A stretch of 61,722 bases of DNA from positions 1-61,722 of the forward strand of contig CALSQY010000005.1 of the NCBI GenBank assembly GCA_943788615.1, given 5' to 3'. A program made the translations under genes and the position numbers. Every line of letters begins with the position of its first letter. The first letter of the stretch is position 1. Positions 57,210-61,722 of this stretch are shown here, piece by piece. The notes beneath the pieces were generated by a model, which did no database searches, was not told the origin of the DNA, and was given only the letters and a program-made list of their open reading frames with translations. The stretch comes from UBA4465 sp002292365 (GTDB taxonomy: Bacteria; Bacteroidota; Bacteroidia; Cytophagales; Cyclobacteriaceae).

Positions 57210-57587
57210 ATGAGATTAGACACCCTTAAATGGAATGACCACACCTTCAAACAGCTAACCAAAGAAGCCAAGTTAATCTACTGTTTCCTAGAAGCACATT
57301 GTAGTACTGCTGGCTTTCTTCAAGCAGATGAATCAGACATCGCTAATGGTATTGGACTGGAGCGTAGATCTGGTCTTAATCCCTTTGGTAATGTGGTGGT
57401 TCTCGCTATGAAAGAACTAGAAAATACTGGCTTTATTGTCGAGGAGATCATGACTTTATCTCTAGTCAAAGGAACGCACAAAAAGCGAGCGCATGGCAAG
57501 CTAAAAGTCAGTGATAAGGCTAAGGATTATTATAGAGTTGGAGTACTTCAAATCTGGGATGCATACAGCCGTTTTAAAGGAGATTAA
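57210..57587 (+). CDS. small winged-helix (replication-initiator-like) protein, copy 3
   Basis: A 125-residue relative of copies at 44122 and 48952, starting MRLDTLKWNDHTFKQLTKEA. It carries two compensating single-base changes between about 57434 and 57462. These turn the shared QGDYDFIL-like segment into EEIMTLSL and then restore the frame. As in copy 2 it ends YSRFKGD, with the conserved tail beyond the stop. The tolerated frame switch in the middle argues that this copy is no longer under strong selection. Confidence 0.55.
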   Translation: MRLDTLKWNDHTFKQLTKEAKLIYCFLEAHCSTAGFLQADESDIANGIGLERRSGLNPFGNVVVLAMKELENTGFIVEEIMTLSLVKGTHKKRAHGKLKVSDKAKDYYRVGVLQIWDAYSRFKGD

Positions 57588-57803
57588 TAGTACTTGTGAG
57601 TGTTTCTCTAAAGAGGTGATATTGGAGGAGTTTGAGGCTTATTTTGAGGTGTTAGAAAGGGAAGTATTTCATGAAGTGTTGAGGTGATTTACACTATTTT
57701 GACATTAGGTGTAATACAATACAGCAATTTTATTTTTCAATCCATATAAATTAATATTAAATTGACTCAATGATATTAATAATTCACTCATAAATCCGCA
57801 ATT

Positions 57804-58409
57804 ATGGACGTATTAATAATAATTATTGCTGCTATAGTGGTTATCGCAATTATCGCATTTTCTTCTAGTCAAGCAGAGAATGAAAGAGTACAAGAACAGC
57901 TTACTGAAAGAAAAGATGAATTTGGAATAGAAACTGAGGCTTTAGCCAAGCAATATTTGGAAACATCTATTCCTACCGTCCAGGGGGCAAATATAAAGCT
58001 TCAAAGAGGTGAAATATTGCATGCCGTAATCCCTGATGTTGATTGGAGAGAGGCTAGAGTAGTTAGAACAGGTAATGTCTCAGGGGTTGGAGTCACTGGC
58101 AGGATAAAATTAGCGAAGGGTATTTATCTCAGAGGAGGAACTGGAAATATAAGCTACGAATCAGAGCAAATTTTTAAAGTAATTGATTCAGGAGATTTTT
58201 TTATGACAAATAAAAGATGGTTTTTAATGGGAGAGACGTCTACCAAAAAAATCATGCTATCTAAAATTCTCACATTCAGCGGAAATCTTGGTGAAACTGA
58301 GGGGCTTATAATAAAAAGAGAGACAGGAAAAGATGTTTTAATTGAAATACCTGAATTTGCTCCAGAACATTATGCCACTGCTTTAGCAATTTTTAATCAA
58401 GAGGTATGA
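57804..58409 (+). CDS. membrane-anchored protein with PH/GRAM-like domain
   Basis: A 201-residue protein with an N-terminal helix (VLIIIIAAIVVIAIIAF), a charged linker, and a beta-rich domain (about 55-195). The pattern GEILHAVIPDVDW, SGDFFMTNKRWFLMGETSTK, KIMLSKILTF is that of bacterial pleckstrin-homology/GRAM-like folds. Function unknown. It stands alone between winged-helix copy 3 and a frameshifted gene. Confidence 0.55.
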   Translation: MDVLIIIIAAIVVIAIIAFSSSQAENERVQEQLTERKDEFGIETEALAKQYLETSIPTVQGANIKLQRGEILHAVIPDVDWREARVVRTGNVSGVGVTGRIKLAKGIYLRGGTGNISYESEQIFKVIDSGDFFMTNKRWFLMGETSTKKIMLSKILTFSGNLGETEGLIIKRETGKDVLIEIPEFAPEHYATALAIFNQEV

Positions 58410-58446
58410 ACTACTCAACCAAAATGAAACGCTTCAAACAACAATT

Positions 58447-59050
58447 ATGAAAAACGTAGCTATATCCTTAGTCTTTTTCTTTTTTGTATCTTGGAGCTAT
58501 GCTCAAAATGATTTAACCATTTATAGAAAAAATGGAAAAAAAGTTGAAATGGAAAATGCTACTACTGAAACAAGGGGTGGTAATGTTTACATAACGGATG
58601 GGAATGGTAAAATAAAGGTATATTATCAAGAGTAGCATAGATAGCATTACAGGCTTACCAGAGGGGGTTATGAATTTTAATACAGTTGAAAAAACTGTAG
58701 TTGAAACTCAAAATGAAATAGATGATTTTTATATTAAATACTCTGAGGCAACACCATTAGATGATGAAATCATAGAAATAAAAAAAGATCTTAATGAGTT
58801 TAGAAAGGCAAGAGGTGGTGGATACTTTTTACAAGCCCTTGGTGCTGGTATTGCTATTGCTGGGTCCTACTTAGTTATTAGTGATGCCAATAATGAAACC
58901 TTTACTGGCACCTCTAAAGGTTTATTGCTAACAGGTGTAGGATCAGGTCTATCCCTAGTCGGTTTTATCTTGACTTGGGGAGCTGGAGAAAAAATTAACT
59001 ATGATAATGATATCGCTAAGCATAATAAAAGAAAGCGGAAGAATAGGTAA
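58447..59050 (+). pseudogene. secreted/membrane protein gene with one frameshift
   Basis: The first part (62 codons) has a clear signal peptide ending SWSYAQ and a small beta domain (LTIYRKNGKKVEMENATTET), then a stop at 58635. The second part reads on in another frame without a stop from SSIDSITGLPEGVMNFNTVE and includes two hydrophobic helices (FLQALGAGIAIAGSYLVI; GLLLTGVGSGLSLVGFIL). One missing base near 58631 explains the break. Alternatively they are two genes, but the second has no convincing start of its own. Confidence 0.55.
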
Positions 59051-59055
59051 TAACC

Positions 59056-60057
59056 ATGAAACACATCAAACACCTCCTCCTCTTAAGTATTCTTTGTTCA
59101 ATTGTATTGTTTATCAATTGTGGTAATAGTGACAATCCTGTTACTGATAATGATACTAATATCACTAATGAAGACAATACGAGCGATGACTCTACAGATG
59201 ACAGTACAAATGAGGTTTCATCTAATATTTTGACATTAAACAGCAATATTGACATATCAAAATCATGGACTCAAGAACCAACAGGATACACTTATTCAAT
59301 AGACATACATATCCCAACTGAAGAGATGCCCTCAGATGGATTCCCCGTATGTATATTACTTCATGGTAATGGAGGTAACGGCTTGGACGAGATAGACCAT
59401 TGGTCAACTGTTTTGACGACTCATGTTTTAGTGGCTCCAACGGGCTATATGAATAGTTGGAATCTTTGTAATGAGGACAGCAATGCTGCTGATATCGAAA
59501 TGGTAGATACTCTTGCCAATTTATTACAGGAATACACCAACATCAACCCTAATAAAATTAGAATCTTAGGAAATTCAAATGGTGCAGGATTGGCAAATAG
59601 CATTTTTATTGAAAATTTGAACTCAGGGATTGATATTGTCTGTGCAATTGTGACTCATTTGACAGTCCCACAATACCATTTAGAAAACTTTTATAAAATA
59701 GGAAATGATACAGATCCATCAAATGATTACTGCGGATATGAAGATTTAGCTGCAACTCCATTAACAAGTAGAAAGTATTTAAACATAAGTAATGATAATG
59801 ATGGTATAATTCCATATTTAGGAGGTGCATCCCCAGTAGGAATGGATTTTTTAAATGCCCAAGATGCCATCTACGTTATAGCTAAAAGTCAAGGATATGA
59901 TGGTAACAAATTACCAGATTCGGGAACTCCTATTGGGAATCCTGTCGTATTCGAGTATTCTTATTTATCAGGAGACGTTGTTCATATTAGAGGAGAAGCT
60001 TATCATGGGATTAACCCAACTCAACGTGATTATGTGAAAACTTTCCTTAAAGAGTAA
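59056..60057 (+). CDS. alpha/beta-hydrolase lipoprotein (esterase type)
   Basis: A 333-residue lipoprotein. The signal peptide ends LFINC; an acidic Asp/Asn/Thr-rich linker follows (about 25-55). The hydrolase core has the oxyanion segment CILLHGNGGNG (about 97-107), the nucleophile Ser in ILGNSNGAGLANS (GxSxG) near 174, and a likely catalytic His in GEAYHGINP close to the end. It resembles secreted polyester/feruloyl-type esterases; substrate unknown. It starts 6 bases after the frameshifted gene. Confidence 0.75.
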   Translation: MKHIKHLLLLSILCSIVLFINCGNSDNPVTDNDTNITNEDNTSDDSTDDSTNEVSSNILTLNSNIDISKSWTQEPTGYTYSIDIHIPTEEMPSDGFPVCILLHGNGGNGLDEIDHWSTVLTTHVLVAPTGYMNSWNLCNEDSNAADIEMVDTLANLLQEYTNINPNKIRILGNSNGAGLANSIFIENLNSGIDIVCAIVTHLTVPQYHLENFYKIGNDTDPSNDYCGYEDLAATPLTSRKYLNISNDNDGIIPYLGGASPVGMDFLNAQDAIYVIAKSQGYDGNKLPDSGTPIGNPVVFEYSYLSGDVVHIRGEAYHGINPTQRDYVKTFLKE

Positions 60058-60059
60058 AT

Positions 60060-60241
60060 AAGCCTCTTTAAAGCATTCTCTTTCCTTCTAAATAAGAATT
60101 ACAATTCTATACTGATACGTCTTCACAATAGCTTTAAAGCTTGTCTGTGGAGAGGTTGTATTAGCTCTTCTAATGTACTTATTAAGGATAAAAGAAGAAC
60201 TACTACCTAGTGATAAGAAGGTCATTAAAGGCTTTATAATC
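60060..60241 (+). repeat. dispersed ~180-base repeat, copy B
   Basis: Partner of 47583-47766 in the same orientation, starting directly after the esterase stop. The core TACGTCTTCACAATAGCTTT...GTATTAGCTCTTCTA has one change in 57 bases. Confidence 0.65.
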
Positions 60242-60698
60242 TAGCTTAGAATTGATATCAAATCTTAATAGAAGAAGGATGAGGAAGAATGTTGAAATCT
60301 AGAGATAGTACCTATAGGTTCTAAAAGATTAAGATGATAAGTAAAGGCATATACTATAGAAATAAGAATAGATTTAAATAAGTGTATTGAGGTAAGATGA
60401 TAAGTAAGAATTTAAACTAGAAGTAGAGACAACTAAAGATTAAAAGGATATAGAAATAAGGTGATAACCAATGGTTGAACAGCAGTAGTAATACCAATTA
60501 AGTATATCTAATTAAGTATACTCATTAGAAGTATATCTATAATAGATACAACCAACTAATACCCTACTCCAACATAGACATACCCTATATGTGGTGCAAA
60601 AACTCATAAACCTTATTTGGAGTTAATAGAGGTAGTTTTTAGGGTAATCTGTAAACCTTCTATTTTAGCTAGAAATATGCCCTTATTTCATCAATATT
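60242..60698. other. AT-rich gap with short direct repeats
   Basis: No gene seen. TAAGATGATAAGTAA occurs at 60330 and 60393; AATTAAGTATA occurs at 60497 and 60510, followed by GAAGTATATCTATAATAGAT. The short direct repeats resemble iterons or binding sites, but no initiator-binding evidence exists. It lies downstream of the polymerase-like gene. Confidence 0.4.
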
Positions 60699-61722
60699 TT
60701 ACTCCTTATTGAAGGTGATATTGATGTTATAATTATCCTTTATGTACTGGTTTGAGAAGCTGTAGAGATACTCGAAGTTGGACTCATTTGTGTAGATGCA
60801 ATCATGGATAGTAAAGAGCGGAATACTTGGTTTCTCATCTTTCAACTGATTACATATCCCCTTAATGATTATATCAGACTCCATGGATTGTAATACTCTT
60901 GCTGCATTCTTGTAGGAGTCTCTACGATCAAGAATTCCATCTTTTGCCCGTTCAGCATCAGGAGTGTTTTCTAATGATTTAATCGTCCACATCAATGTAT
61001 GTAAAGGCTTGAAGTGATGTTCTATGATCTCATCGATATAAGGTCTGTAATCATCTAATGAATCTCTTTTAGCATTGATCCATTTAAGAACCTCAAGTTT
61101 AATCGTTTTTCTTACTGCCTTTGGGCTGTCCTCCCATGTAGTCTCTGGCAGATCTTTATGATCCAATAATTGCAACTTATGATAAATGAATGCGTAGAAG
61201 TTTCCATCAAGAACGAGCTCTTTAAGCAACTGCACTTGATCAAGGTTTTCATCTATCGCTTTTAGAACTTTTGATGGATCTACTAGGTATTGGCTCTCTT
61301 TATGCTCTTTAATATGATTCAATAGTATAAGCAGCAGTAAGGGCTGTGCGTTGGGAAGGTCTATGCCTTTAAGCTTTTCATTTTCGTAGGTCAGGAACTT
61401 TCTCGTTAACTCTGAGGATAGATTGGTCAGGTTATGATGGAATCTTCCGTACTTATCCGTAGTGAAATAATAATCACCCATTAGAATCCTTTGAGCTGAT
61501 ATTAAATGATGTACCTTCTTTGGTCTTCCATTAAGCGTAGAGATATATTTATAAACTTTATTCTCATCAAGGGTTAGCTTATCGCAATCAAAGTCGATGC
61601 ACAAAGACTTGTAAGGTTCTTCTAAATCATATTTAGGTGACTTATAATCTGGATCAGGAACGAATGTAACCTCACTGAAATAACTTAGATTGGTAAAGGT
61701 ATAGGACTTAGAATATTCTCCT
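60699..61722 (-). CDS. polymerase-palm-like protein (divergent family A / single-subunit RNAP type), 5' end outside window
   Basis: The frame is open to the right edge, so at least 340 residues are coded. Motif order matches family-A polymerase palms. Motif A is GIDLPNAQPLLLLILL (near 61341-61364), the counterpart of DYSQIELR. An RxxxK helix (RKTIKLEVLKWI, near 61095-61130) corresponds to the O helix. NAARVLQSMESDIIIKGICN is the counterpart of the Pol I N..Q..AADIIK segment. Motif C is FTIHDCIYT (near 60790-60815), with HD as in HDE/HDS. It also has GRPKKVHHL and GRFHHNLTNL upstream. Polymerase activity is an inference; a phage or mobile element origin is likely. Confidence 0.55.
   Translation of the reverse strand, partial: GEYSKSYTFTNLSYFSEVTFVPDPDYKSPKYDLEEPYKSLCIDFDCDKLTLDENKVYKYISTLNGRPKKVHHLISAQRILMGDYYFTTDKYGRFHHNLTNLSSELTRKFLTYENEKLKGIDLPNAQPLLLLILLNHIKEHKESQYLVDPSKVLKAIDENLDQVQLLKELVLDGNFYAFIYHKLQLLDHKDLPETTWEDSPKAVRKTIKLEVLKWINAKRDSLDDYRPYIDEIIEHHFKPLHTLMWTIKSLENTPDAERAKDGILDRRDSYKNAARVLQSMESDIIIKGICNQLKDEKPSIPLFTIHDCIYTNESNFEYLYSFSNQYIKDNYNINITFNKE

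Noticed and set aside
60329..60540. Plasmid-type replication origin with iterons
   Set aside because: The direct repeats are few, short and AT-rich, and no DnaA-box cluster is visible, so an origin call would be unsupported.
1..61722. CRISPR arrays, rRNA or tRNA genes
   Set aside because: No regularly spaced direct repeats with unique spacers and no cloverleaf or rRNA signatures were found by reading both strands. A tRNA scan would settle the second point.

Overview
The window looks like a piece of a Bacteroidota chromosome, most likely from the Cytophagales side (genus not determinable). Evidence: low GC, almost no Shine-Dalgarno sites, a type IX secretion (T9SS) C-terminal sorting domain, a TonB receptor with a carboxypeptidase-regulatory N-terminal domain, a BspA-type lipoprotein, MenA, the fused HisB phosphatase/dehydratase, and an IntDOT-like tyrosine recombinase with Ser in place of the first catalytic Arg.

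Bases 1-17.2 kb are orderly housekeeping sequence with tightly packed genes. They hold the end of a ketosynthase/acyl-carrier-protein/phosphopantetheinyl-transferase mini-cluster, dinB, a truncated his operon (hisG-hisD-hisC-hisB, without hisHAFIE), a tandem universal stress protein, and the overlapping unit pentein hydrolase-ctlX-argS-menA. A biosynthetic-type arginine decarboxylase diverges from that unit. A GmhB-like phosphatase, a dolichol-phosphate-mannose-synthase-like glycosyltransferase and an FtsX/LolE-type permease follow.

From 17.3 kb accessory DNA alternates with chromosomal islands. A two-gene unit (tyrosine recombinase plus a multi-HTH regulator) occurs twice. In the first copy (17.35-20.15 kb) the recombinase is ruined and the regulator is intact; in the second (29.05-31.58 kb) both are intact. 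Both share tandem TTTGGTAC boxes just upstream and similar terminators. Between them lie decayed DNA, a DUF6913-like gene, small membrane proteins, a BspA lipoprotein, fmt, folA and an AAA+ ATPase of the contractile-injection-system type.

From 31.6 to 40.5 kb there is one large type I restriction-modification operon on the minus strand: hsdM-hsdS-nuclease-hsdR-YgjP-type metallopeptidase. hsdM, hsdS, hsdR and the metallopeptidase are all broken by frameshifts. The nuclease gene in the middle is the only complete reading frame.

From 40.6 kb to the end, unrelated accessory genes are separated by dispersed direct repeats. They include a frameshifted secreted nuclease with a DUF2779 nuclease, a TonB receptor, a Kelch-TM-winged-helix regulator, a 1923-residue T9SS protein, an esterase lipoprotein, and three copies of a small winged-helix gene with a conserved leader. 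An 18-bp sequence (AAAATCAAAATAGGTTTT and close variants) recurs six times, always in the same orientation, at or near gene-module borders. The right edge carries an incomplete gene whose protein has the motif order of family-A polymerase palm domains. The best leads for something new are this polymerase-like protein, the recombinase/multi-HTH unit, and the repeat-separated, cassette-like layout.
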